64,000 bases of DNA. It comes from Pseudomonas lutea. Its GTDB lineage: Bacteria; Pseudomonadota; Gammaproteobacteria; Pseudomonadales; Pseudomonadaceae. The notes under the pieces were generated by a model. That model worked only from the letters and a program-made list of their open reading frames with translations. It was not told the origin of the DNA and did not search any database. Of this stretch, positions 1-7,313 are shown piece by piece. The stretch covers positions 2,046,001 through 2,110,000 of the forward strand of contig NZ_JRMB01000001.1 of NCBI RefSeq assembly GCF_000759445.1, written 5' to 3'. Made by a program: the position numbers and the translations under genes. The first letter of the stretch is position 1; every line of letters starts with the position of its first letter.

Positions 1-420
1 CTCGCCAAAGCGCTGACGAACCGGATCGTCCGTGGCTGTCTCCACAGCCAGCACCGCGCGCTGGCCGCGAACGACCAGACTGCCGCGAAAATCGCGCAGG
101 AACAGACTGAAGTTGCTCAGGCACTGGCGCAGGGCTTTTTCCAGGTTGGGCTCCTGGATAAGCCCGCGGCAGATCAGCGCGAAGCTGCCCAACGGCATGC
201 CGTGGGAGTCGAGGCCGAAGAATTCATCGCCCAGTTCCTTGATTTGTATCAGCCACAGGGCTGCAAAGGCGCTGGCCGAGACGCGCGCGCCGGCGTCGTC
301 GAGCAACGCCATGTCGATCTCGGCCGCCTCCAGCACCGATTGCAGCCGCAGCGGCTGGTCGCGCAGCGCGTGGACCACCAGCTGGACGAAGTAGATCGAC
401 ACTGAATCCTTTTCCCGCAT
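1..420 (-). CDS. AraC-family transcriptional regulator, N-terminal part (runs off window)
   Basis: The 140 codons visible start at an ATG (complement of 418-420) preceded by a GGAAGG-type ribosome site and stay open to base 1. The protein begins MREKDSVSIYFVQLV and contains the segment GMPLGSFALICRGLIQEPNL, characteristic of the arabinose-binding-like N-terminal domain (PF12625) of OruR/ArgR-like AraC regulators. The C-terminal helix-turn-helix pair would lie outside the window. The gene is divergent from the thiolase gene, with a gap of about 185 bases, so it may control the thiolase/dehydrogenase pair; this is inference from position. The family assignment is fairly firm, the ligand unknown. 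Confidence 0.85.
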   Translation of the reverse strand, partial: MREKDSVSIYFVQLVVHALRDQPLRLQSVLEAAEIDMALLDDAGARVSASAFAALWLIQIKELGDEFFGLDSHGMPLGSFALICRGLIQEPNLEKALRQCLSNFSLFLRDFRGSLVVRGQRAVLAVETATDDPVRQRFGE

Positions 421-606
421 GACCGCCTTCCCTTTTTTGTGTGGTGCTCCACCGACTCATCTGCCGATGGTAAAGAACGCCATTCCATCTGGACAGTTTT
501 GGCATAGGCCCTGCTCAAACGCAGGTCTAGACTTGCCGCCAGCCGGTCTCTGGTCAAATCCCGATTTCAGATGACGCCTTACATCCCCAACGTTTCAGGA
601 GTCCTT
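421..606. promoter_or_regulatory. Divergent promoter region between AraC regulator and thiolase genes
   Basis: This gap separates two divergently transcribed genes and must hold both promoters. It contains the ribosome site AGGAG (597-601) before the thiolase ATG at 607 and a short inverted repeat CCTGC-N6-GCAGG around 510-525. I cannot assign -35/-10 boxes or AraC half-sites with confidence. Confidence 0.4.
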
Positions 607-1791
607 ATGAGCACTACCGAAGTTTTCGTCGTCAGCGCATTGCGTACCGCCATCGGTGGATTCGGCGGTTCGCTCAAGGATGTCTCGCCCATTGAACTGG
701 GCACCCAGGTCAGCCGCGCCGCGCTGGCAAAATCCGGTCTGGCGCCCGAGCACATCGGCCACGTGGTGATGGGCCATGTGATTCCGACTGAAGTGCGCGA
801 TGCCTATCTGTCCCGAGTCATCGCCATGGAAGCCGGCCTTACCAAAGAAACCCCGGCCATGAACGTCAACCGCCTGTGCGGTTCCGGGCTGCAAGCCATC
901 GTCTCTGCTGCGCAGTCGCTGATGCTCGGCGATGCGGGCGCGGCGCTGGCCGGTGGCGCCGAGTCCATGAGCCGCGGCGCCTATATCATGCCGCAGGCCC
1001 GCTGGGGCGCGCGCATGGGTAACATGCAGGCCTTGGATTACATGCTGGGCGCGCTGCATGACCCGTTTGCCAATATCCACATGGGTATTACTGCCGAGAA
1101 CATCGCCGAGCAGTACGGCATCACCCGCGCGGACCAGGACGCCCTTGCGCTGACCAGCCAGCAGCGTGCCGCCCGTGCCATCGCCGAGGGGCGTTTCGAC
1201 AGTCAGATCGTGCCGATTGAAATCGCCACGCGCAAAGGCACCGTGACCTTCGCCCAGGACGAGCATGTGCGCGGCGACGTAACTGCCGAGCAGCTGGAAA
1301 AGATGAAGACCGCCTTCAAGAAGGACGGCACTGTCACCGCCGGTAATGCCTCCGGCCTGAACGACGGCGCCGCGGCGCTGGTGTTGGCCAACGGCGACCT
1401 GGTTCGCGAACACGGCCTCAAGCCAATGGCGCGGTTGGTGGCGTATGCCCATGCCGGCGTTGAGCCCTCGCTGATGGGCCTCGGACCGATCCCGGCCAGC
1501 CGCAAGGTGCTGGAGCGAGCCGGTTTGACGGTGGCTGATCTGGACGTCATCGAATCCAACGAAGCCTTTGCCGCACAGGCCTGCGCAGTTGCCCGTGAGC
1601 TGGGGTTTGATCCCGCGAAGGTCAATCCGAACGGCTCGGGCATCTCCCTGGGTCATCCGGTGGGCGCCACCGGCGCGATCATCGCCACCAAAGCCATTCA
1701 CGAACTGCACCGCATCCAGGGCCGCTATGCGCTGGTGACCATGTGCATCGGCGGCGGTCAGGGCATCGCCGTCATCTTCGAACGCGTGTAA
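607..1791 (+). CDS. Acetyl-CoA C-acyltransferase (beta-ketothiolase)
   Basis: A 394-residue thiolase, the usual length for the family. It catalyses reversible condensation or cleavage of acyl-CoA and acetyl-CoA in the cytoplasm. All catalytic elements are visible: the nucleophilic Cys91 in NRLCGSGLQAI, His350 in GHPVGATG and Cys380 in MCIGGGQG. An in-frame ATG exists at 571, but the start at 607 has a good AGGAG site and the reading from there begins MSTTEVFVVSALRT as in other thiolases. The dehydrogenase gene follows after 11 bases, so the two are co-transcribed. Together they interconvert acetoacetyl-CoA or longer 3-ketoacyl-CoA and 3-hydroxyacyl-CoA. Whether this is the degradative (FadA-like) or short-chain biosynthetic (PhaA/BktB-like) role cannot be decided from sequence alone. 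Confidence 0.93.
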   Translation: MSTTEVFVVSALRTAIGGFGGSLKDVSPIELGTQVSRAALAKSGLAPEHIGHVVMGHVIPTEVRDAYLSRVIAMEAGLTKETPAMNVNRLCGSGLQAIVSAAQSLMLGDAGAALAGGAESMSRGAYIMPQARWGARMGNMQALDYMLGALHDPFANIHMGITAENIAEQYGITRADQDALALTSQQRAARAIAEGRFDSQIVPIEIATRKGTVTFAQDEHVRGDVTAEQLEKMKTAFKKDGTVTAGNASGLNDGAAALVLANGDLVREHGLKPMARLVAYAHAGVEPSLMGLGPIPASRKVLERAGLTVADLDVIESNEAFAAQACAVARELGFDPAKVNPNGSGISLGHPVGATGAIIATKAIHELHRIQGRYALVTMCIGGGQGIAVIFERV

Positions 1792-1802
1792 GGAGGCTGC
1801 TG

Positions 1803-2654
1803 ATGAACATGCATCACATTGCCGTGATCGGCGCGGGGACCATGGGCAACGGCATCGCGCAGGTGTGCGCGGTGGCCGGTTTCGACGTCACGCTGATGGA
1901 CGTTTCCGACACCGCACTGGAGCGCGGCATGGCGACCGTGCGCAAGAATCTGGAGCGTCAGGTGGTCAAGCAAACGGTGGCGGCCGATGTTGCCGAAGCG
2001 GCCCTGGGGCGCATCAGCCTCACCACCGACTATGGTCAGTTGCGTGGGGCGCAGCTGGTGATCGAAGCCGCTACCGAAAACCTTGAGCTGAAGCTGCGCC
2101 TGCTCAAGCAGATCGCCGGGGATGTCGACCGCGAGTGTGTCATCGCTTCGAACACCTCGTCGCTGTCCATTACCCAGCTGGCGGCCAGCGTCGAGCACCC
2201 GGAACGGTTCATCGGCCTGCACTTCTTCAACCCGGTGCCGATGATGAGCCTGATCGAGGTCATTCGTGGTTTGCAGACAGCGGACACCACCCACATCGCA
2301 GCGATCAAGCTGGCAGAGCGGCTGAACAAAACCGCGATCACCGCCGGCAACCGGCCGGGCTTTGTGGTCAACCGGATTCTGGTGCCGATGATCAACGAGG
2401 CGATTCTGGTGCTGCAGGAAGGTCTGGCCACCGCTCAGGACATCGACGACGGCATGCGCCTGGGTTGCAATCAGCCAATCGGGCCACTGGCGCTGGCGGA
2501 TCTGATCGGCCTGGACACCTTGCTGGCGATTGTCGAAGCGTTCCACGACGGCTTCAACGACAGCAAATACCGCCCCGCTCCCCTGCTCAAGGAAATGGTG
2601 GCGGCCGGGTATCTGGGACGCAAGACCGGGCGTGGGTTCTTTACCTATAACTGA
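1803..2654 (+). CDS. 3-hydroxybutyryl-CoA dehydrogenase
   Basis: A 283-residue NAD(P)-dependent 3-hydroxyacyl-CoA dehydrogenase of the short single-function type (family length about 280-290). The N-terminal Rossmann fold shows GAGTMGNGIAQ. The HFFNPVPMMSLIEV segment holds the catalytic His, followed by the dimerisation domain with GNRPGFVVNRILVPMINEA. The ATG at 1803 follows the ribosome site AGGAGG directly after the thiolase stop; an upstream in-frame extension from 1743 lies inside the thiolase gene and is rejected. It oxidises 3-hydroxyacyl-CoA to the 3-keto form that the neighbouring thiolase cleaves. The pair probably serves in short-chain acyl-CoA or carnitine-type catabolism, as no enoyl-CoA hydratase lies next to it. 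Confidence 0.93.
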   Translation: MNMHHIAVIGAGTMGNGIAQVCAVAGFDVTLMDVSDTALERGMATVRKNLERQVVKQTVAADVAEAALGRISLTTDYGQLRGAQLVIEAATENLELKLRLLKQIAGDVDRECVIASNTSSLSITQLAASVEHPERFIGLHFFNPVPMMSLIEVIRGLQTADTTHIAAIKLAERLNKTAITAGNRPGFVVNRILVPMINEAILVLQEGLATAQDIDDGMRLGCNQPIGPLALADLIGLDTLLAIVEAFHDGFNDSKYRPAPLLKEMVAAGYLGRKTGRGFFTYN

Positions 2655-2926
2655 GGCAAGTCAGCGTTGAACCCTTAAGCTAGACGCGAATTGCCAGTTT
2701 GGCACAATCCTTTGTAGGAGCCGGCTTGCTGGCGAAGGTGAGTCCGCAACGAAGATATCGGCCGACTCAACACATTCGCCAGCAAGCCGGCTCCTACAAA
2801 TATCGTGCCCAACGCCGGAGTGCCGATTCGACGCAACCCACTGTAGGAGCGCGCTTGCCCGCGAACGCAGTCCGTCATTCACCCCTCACCGCGTCGACCT
2901 TCAGAAATTCGCTTGAACGCCGTCAC
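2655..2926. repeat. Intergenic REP cluster (three palindromes) between convergent genes
   Basis: The 272-base gap between two convergent genes contains three Pseudomonas REP palindromes. They are TGTAGGAGCCGGCTTGCTGG at 2713, its inverted counterpart at 2775-2799, and the TGTAGGAGCGCGCTTGCCCG type at 2842-2865. The first two face each other like a REPIN doublet. No coding signal is visible. These elements commonly lie in such convergent gaps and can stabilise or end transcripts; that role here is inference. Confidence 0.85.
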
Positions 2927-5308
2927 TCAGTGGGAAAACAGCGAATTCCCGACCTTACCCGCCATCTTCTCCGGTTTGATCAGGAACCGCGCCAGCGCCG
3001 GCAGCAGCCACAGTGCGCCGAACATGTTCCACAGCAGCATGAAGGTCAGCATCAGGCCCATATCAGCCTGAAACTTGATCGCCGAGAAAATCCAGGTGCA
3101 CACGCCAATCGCCAGGCACAGGCCGGTGAACAACACCGCCTTGCCGGTGGACTTCAGCGTCTGGTAATAAGCTTCCTGCAACGGCAACCCTGCCCGCAGG
3201 AAACTCTCCAGACGGCTGTAGATGTAAATCCCGTAATCGACCCCAATGCCCACCCCAAGCGCCACCACCGGCAGCGTCGCGACTTTCACGCCGATGCCCA
3301 TGAAGGCCATCAGTGCGTTGCCCAGCACCGACGTCAGCACCAGCGGCAGGACGATGCACAGCGTCGCCGCCCAGGAGCGGAAGGTGATCATGCACATCAC
3401 TGCCACGCACACATACACCAGAATCAGGATGGTCAGCTCGGCCTGCTTGATGACCTCGTTGGTCGCCGCCTCGATGCCGGCATTACCCGCCGCGAGCAGA
3501 AACTCCAGGCCGTCCTTGTTGTTCTGTTGAGCAAACTCCTGCACCGCATGCACTGCCCTGTCCAGTGTCTCGGCTTTGTGGTCGTTGAGGAAAATCAACA
3601 GCGGTGCCAGCGAACAGGTGTTGTTATACAAGCCGTCGGCCCGCGCGATTGAGCTGTTGAGCACGTCCTTGTTGCGCGACAGCGACTCCCATTTCAGGTT
3701 GCCCTCGTTCATGCCCTTGATGACCTGCTTGGAAACGGTCACCAGCGAAATAGCCGACTGCACTCCTGGCGTGTTCTCCATCTTCCACGACAACTCGTTG
3801 ATCGCCGACAACGTTTGATACGCCGAGCATCCCTCGGGCGGTGTCTTGACCATCACCACCAGCACGTCGGAGCTGGTCGAGTAGTTGCTGATGATGAAAT
3901 TGTTGTCCTGGTTGTAACGCGAGTCCGGGCGCAACTCCGGCGCGCCTTGATCAAGGTCGCCGATCTTCAGGTTATGGCCATACCAAAGGCCACCCACCAG
4001 CGCGACCAATGCCAGCCCCACCGAGACGCGGGCCACATTGGGCGCGGCGAAATTCGACAGCAGACGCCAGAACGGATGCTCCCGTACTGAATCTTCCTTG
4101 CTGCGCACAATCGCTTTTTTACTGATGCCAGCATAGGAAATGGCAACGGGCAGAAGAATGAGATTGGTGAACACGATGACCGCGACACCGATGGAAGCGC
4201 CAATCGCCAGCTCGCGGATCACGCCGATGTCGATGATCAACAACGTGATGAAGCCGACGGCGTCCGCAAGAATCGCGATCATCCCCGGCAGGAACAACTG
4301 GCGAAACGTGCGTCGGGCGGCCGTCAGCGCGTTGTCAGCATCGCTGGACTGCAGAGCGATGCCGTTGATTTTCTGCACGCCGTGGGAAATACCGATGGCG
4401 AAGATCAGAAACGGCACCAGCATCGAGTAGGGATCCAGACCAAACCCCACCACATGCATCAGCCCCAACTGCCAGATCACGGCGATCAACGTGGTGCTCA
4501 ACACCGCGACGGTACTGCGCACGCAGCGGGTGAACCACATCAGCAAGACCAGCGTGATCAGGAAAGCGATGCCGAAGAACATCACCACCATGATCAGACC
4601 ATCAATCAGATCGCCGACTTTCTTGGCGAAACCGACGATGTGGATCTCTACGTTGGGGTTCTGCGCTTCGTACTTGTCGCGGATCTTCTCTTCAAGCTGG
4701 TGGGAGAACTGACGGTAATCCAGCGGCAGCAGTTTGCTCTGGTCGTTGGGGTCCGGGTAGAACTCCTGCAGCGGCACGTCGACAATGCTCGACTTGAAGT
4801 TGTTGGACACCAGACGCCCGACCTGTCCGGATTTGAGGACGTTGTTGCGCAGCGTGTCGAGGCTCTGCTGCGAGCCGTCGTAGCTTTGCGGGATCACTTC
4901 ACCGCCGGCGAACCCCTCTTCGGTAACCTCCGTCCAGCGCACGCTGGGACTCCATAACGACTTGAGTCCGGAGCGATCAACGCCCGATATGTAAAACACT
5001 TCGTCGTTGATCTGACGAAGGGTCTCCATGTAATCCTTCGAGAAGATATCCCCTTGTTTGGCCTCCACCGAGATGCGCACCGTGTTGCCGAGGTTCGTCA
5101 GGTCGCTGCGGTGCTCCATCATCTTCTGAACGAACGGGTGACCGAGAGGGATCATCTTTTCAAAACTGGTGGACGGGCGCACCAGCGTGGCTTGCCAGAA
5201 CAGGAAGATACTCACCAGCAGGCAAATGCCGATCACCATCGGACGGTTGTTGAAAATCAACTGCTCCAGGCGCGTCGGCTTGTCGTGATGTTGTTGAAGG
5301 TTGGTCAT
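2927..5308 (-). CDS. RND/MMPL-family exporter
   Basis: A 793-residue membrane protein of the RND superfamily, in the single-subunit MMPL-like class rather than the tripartite AcrB class. It has an N-terminal membrane segment (about residues 25-45), a large extracytoplasmic domain and two blocks of five to six membrane helices. Examples are LIMVVMFFGIAFLITLVLLM near residue 240 and, in the second half, VALGVGIGVDYGIYIYSR, a sterol-sensing-domain-like helix pair. The ATG at 5308 has a GAGG site upstream. It lies 30 bases behind the YCF48-like gene and is co-transcribed with it. In many Pseudomonas genomes this pair accompanies DUF1302/DUF1329 outer-membrane and periplasmic proteins; those are not seen here. 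The substrate is unknown, possibly hydrophobic. Confidence 0.88.
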   Translation of the reverse strand: MTNLQQHHDKPTRLEQLIFNNRPMVIGICLLVSIFLFWQATLVRPSTSFEKMIPLGHPFVQKMMEHRSDLTNLGNTVRISVEAKQGDIFSKDYMETLRQINDEVFYISGVDRSGLKSLWSPSVRWTEVTEEGFAGGEVIPQSYDGSQQSLDTLRNNVLKSGQVGRLVSNNFKSSIVDVPLQEFYPDPNDQSKLLPLDYRQFSHQLEEKIRDKYEAQNPNVEIHIVGFAKKVGDLIDGLIMVVMFFGIAFLITLVLLMWFTRCVRSTVAVLSTTLIAVIWQLGLMHVVGFGLDPYSMLVPFLIFAIGISHGVQKINGIALQSSDADNALTAARRTFRQLFLPGMIAILADAVGFITLLIIDIGVIRELAIGASIGVAVIVFTNLILLPVAISYAGISKKAIVRSKEDSVREHPFWRLLSNFAAPNVARVSVGLALVALVGGLWYGHNLKIGDLDQGAPELRPDSRYNQDNNFIISNYSTSSDVLVVMVKTPPEGCSAYQTLSAINELSWKMENTPGVQSAISLVTVSKQVIKGMNEGNLKWESLSRNKDVLNSSIARADGLYNNTCSLAPLLIFLNDHKAETLDRAVHAVQEFAQQNNKDGLEFLLAAGNAGIEAATNEVIKQAELTILILVYVCVAVMCMITFRSWAATLCIVLPLVLTSVLGNALMAFMGIGVKVATLPVVALGVGIGVDYGIYIYSRLESFLRAGLPLQEAYYQTLKSTGKAVLFTGLCLAIGVCTWIFSAIKFQADMGLMLTFMLLWNMFGALWLLPALARFLIKPEKMAGKVGNSLFSH

Positions 5309-5338
5309 GAAAACGAATCCTCGCCTGCGTCGTTCTTA

Positions 5339-6448
5339 TTATCGGGTGCCGTCAGCGCCCGTCGGCGAGGTGACGCGAACGCCGCCCTGTCCCACCAGAA
5401 TCAGATTGCCCTTGTCGTCTTCGGCCACGCCCGACAGCGACAGCCGGTCGGGACGATTGGCCACTGTGAAGCTTTCGCCATCATCGGTGCTGCGCATCAC
5501 GCTGCCTCCATTGCCCACCAGCACAATGGAGCGGTCCGGCATCAGCGACGCATTGGCGATGCTGAACTCCAGCGGGCCGCGCTCACCTTGCAGCGGAACG
5601 GGCTCCCAGGTGGTGCCAAAATCGGTCGAGCGGAACAGATTGCCGCGCAGACCGTAAGCCAGCAGCGTATTGGCTTCGGCGGTACCGACTGCACCGAATA
5701 ACGACCCCTGATACGGGCCTTCGAGCTTTTCCCACGTCTGGCCGTCGTCCGGCGAGCGAAACATGCTGCCCTGCTCACCGACCACGAAAAGGCCGGCGTC
5801 CTTCACGTACGCAATGCCGTTGAGATGAAACTGATCTTCGTTGTCCAGCCGCTCGCCGATGTCTTCCCAGTGCTGGCCGCCGTCGGTGGTTTCCAACACC
5901 GCACCGTAGGCGCCCACGGCGATGCCGGTGTTCAGGTCCTTGAACCAGACATCCAGCAGGGGTGCTTCGCGCTTGAGGTCTTCGAACTGTTTGGTCCAGG
6001 TGGCGCCGGCATCGCTGCTGGCAAGGATCTGCGCATCGTGCCCCACGGCCCAGCCGTGTTGCTCATCGACGAAATACACCGCCGTTAGCATCTGGCGCGT
6101 TGGCACCTTGGCCTGGGTCCAGGTTTTGCCCTGGTCGTCGGAATAGAGGATGTGGCCGCGATCCCCTACCGCCACCATGCGTTTGCCGGCATGGGTCACG
6201 TCCAGCAGCAGACTGCGGGAGGCTTTTGCGGATTCGAGGGCGTAGACGGCGGACTCGCCAGCGTTGGCAGGTGTAACGGCGGGCGTGACGGCGGGTGCGG
6301 TGTCGGCGGCAAACGCCACACCACAGAAGAAGGGGGTCATGAAAAGCGACAGCGCAGCGCTGAAAGGCAGGCTATTGAATCGTGTTCGTGTGCAGGAGTC
6401 GGCACGAACCCTTGCAAACCGAGTGCGCCAGATAACAGGCTCACGCAT
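5339..6448 (-). CDS. Secreted YCF48/BNR-repeat beta-propeller protein
   Basis: A 369-residue exported protein. A positively charged N-terminus, a hydrophobic stretch (PFSAALSLFMTPFFCGVAFA) and an AFAA-like cleavage site near residue 48 indicate a signal peptide. The mature part carries repeated SxDxGxTW motifs (YSDDQGKTW, ASSDAGATW, ETTDGGQHW, RSPDDGQTW, RSTDFGTTW, RSTDDGESF), six blades of a photosystem-assembly-factor-like (YCF48) or BNR propeller. The start at 6448 follows AAGGGGA at good spacing. It precedes and is co-transcribed with the RND exporter; a periplasmic scaffold or accessory role for that exporter is inference. Confidence 0.88.
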   Translation of the reverse strand: MREPVIWRTRFARVRADSCTRTRFNSLPFSAALSLFMTPFFCGVAFAADTAPAVTPAVTPANAGESAVYALESAKASRSLLLDVTHAGKRMVAVGDRGHILYSDDQGKTWTQAKVPTRQMLTAVYFVDEQHGWAVGHDAQILASSDAGATWTKQFEDLKREAPLLDVWFKDLNTGIAVGAYGAVLETTDGGQHWEDIGERLDNEDQFHLNGIAYVKDAGLFVVGEQGSMFRSPDDGQTWEKLEGPYQGSLFGAVGTAEANTLLAYGLRGNLFRSTDFGTTWEPVPLQGERGPLEFSIANASLMPDRSIVLVGNGGSVMRSTDDGESFTVANRPDRLSLSGVAEDDKGNLILVGQGGVRVTSPTGADGTR

Positions 6449-6751
6449 GGAGCTTCCCCTTCTTTATTTTTATTAGGTTCTTCAGGGCCTATTCGCCTCG
6501 CGCAGACGCTCTAGCCTGCGCGCGAGACGGCCGTACCGAAGCGACCTCATCCTAGCCAGCTTTGGAAACGTATGACAATCGACATGACGTTATCTTTTGT
6601 TAAGCACGGGGTGGGTGATTGGGGGGTTATCACTATGAGTGATTGAGGAATCCGCGATGGTGGGCGCGTCGTGGCTATAAATCGCCAATTCAGTCGTCAA
6701 CCGTGCCGAATGCGCATTCGGCACACGCTGCAGCACGGCTTGCGACAGGGC
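6449..6751. other. Intergenic region upstream of the YCF48-RND operon, no gene seen
   Basis: About 300 bases without a convincing gene. They contain an inverted repeat GCGCAG-N10-CTGCGC near 6500-6525 and a more A/T-rich stretch around 6560-6605 that may hold the promoter for the minus-strand YCF48/RND operon. Short frames here lack ribosome sites and family features. Confidence 0.4.
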
Positions 6752-7027
6752 CTAGAAGGCGTAAGCGAGCGCCAGCGTCGACATCGTCGTCCTGGCAGAC
6801 TGGCTGCCCGCGTGTCCCGCGATGCGGAAGCGATCCCCGCTGTGGGTGTCCTTGATCAGCGTGCTACTTACGTTTCCAAGTACAGGATTGATGCCAGTCG
6901 AGACCTTTGCACCAGCCTCATTTACGGGGTGGGCATACGGCATGCCAGCCTCACCATCCGTCGAGACAGTCGAGCTGTACGGCGCGTTTCCTGTGCCCGG
7001 GCCTTTTGCACCATTAACTATTCTGGG
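6752..7027 (-). pseudogene. Coding-like remnant downstream of the immunity gene
   Basis: A frame of 91 codons opens directly after a TGA (7028-7030) inside the end of the immunity gene and closes with TAG at 6752. It reads through small-residue-rich sequence (NGAKGPGTGNAPYSSTVS at its start) to SGDRFRIAGHAGSQSA and ends TLALAYAF. There is no start codon or ribosome site at its beginning; the first ATG (6943) gives only 63 residues. Low-complexity Gly/Ser/Thr content in the same orientation as the exoprotein fits a displaced C-terminal piece of a surface or secreted protein, perhaps an orphan exoprotein cassette. The terminal Phe also resembles an outer-membrane barrel end. I do not recognise the family. 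Confidence 0.35.
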
Positions 7028-7313
7028 TCAATATCTTTACAAACTTCTCAAATGCCTGAGAAACAGATTCCTTTTCTTTTGGCGAAAGCAATATATTCAT
7101 AACCTGATCATCAAGAGCACAGTCATATATATCAATACCCACCCAACCTTTAGACCAAAATTCTACAGTAGCTAGCTTGTTGAAACCGTCCAACTCTATC
7201 CTTTCAAGGTCACCAAAATCTCCATCAGCAAATGATGAGTATTCAAGAGAAAAACCCTTCAAAAGTGGTTTCACGCTTTCATTAAACCAAGCGCCATCCA
7301 TAAGACTTCTCAC
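7014..7313 (-). CDS. Putative immunity protein of the TpsA/CdiA-type toxin
   Basis: A 99-residue acidic, probably cytoplasmic protein with no signal peptide or membrane segment. The GTG start (7311-7313) overlaps the TGA stop of the giant exoprotein gene (GTGA), indicating translational coupling; an ATG five codons inside (7301) is an alternative. The base composition is visibly more A/T-rich than the neighbours, as is usual for horizontally exchanged toxin/immunity modules. Motifs such as FSLEYSSFADGDFGDLERI and FWSKGWVGIDIYD suggest a small alpha/beta fold, but I do not recognise a named family. The role as cognate antidote is inferred from the overlap with a toxin-tipped exoprotein, its small size and its composition. 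Confidence 0.7.
   Translation of the reverse strand: MRSLMDGAWFNESVKPLLKGFSLEYSSFADGDFGDLERIELDGFNKLATVEFWSKGWVGIDIYDCALDDQVMNILLSPKEKESVSQAFEKFVKILTQNS

Noticed and set aside
2699..3652. A 317-codon plus-strand frame starting in the REP cluster
   Set aside because: It crosses REP elements and then runs antisense to the RND exporter, with Gln/Arg/His-rich shadow composition.
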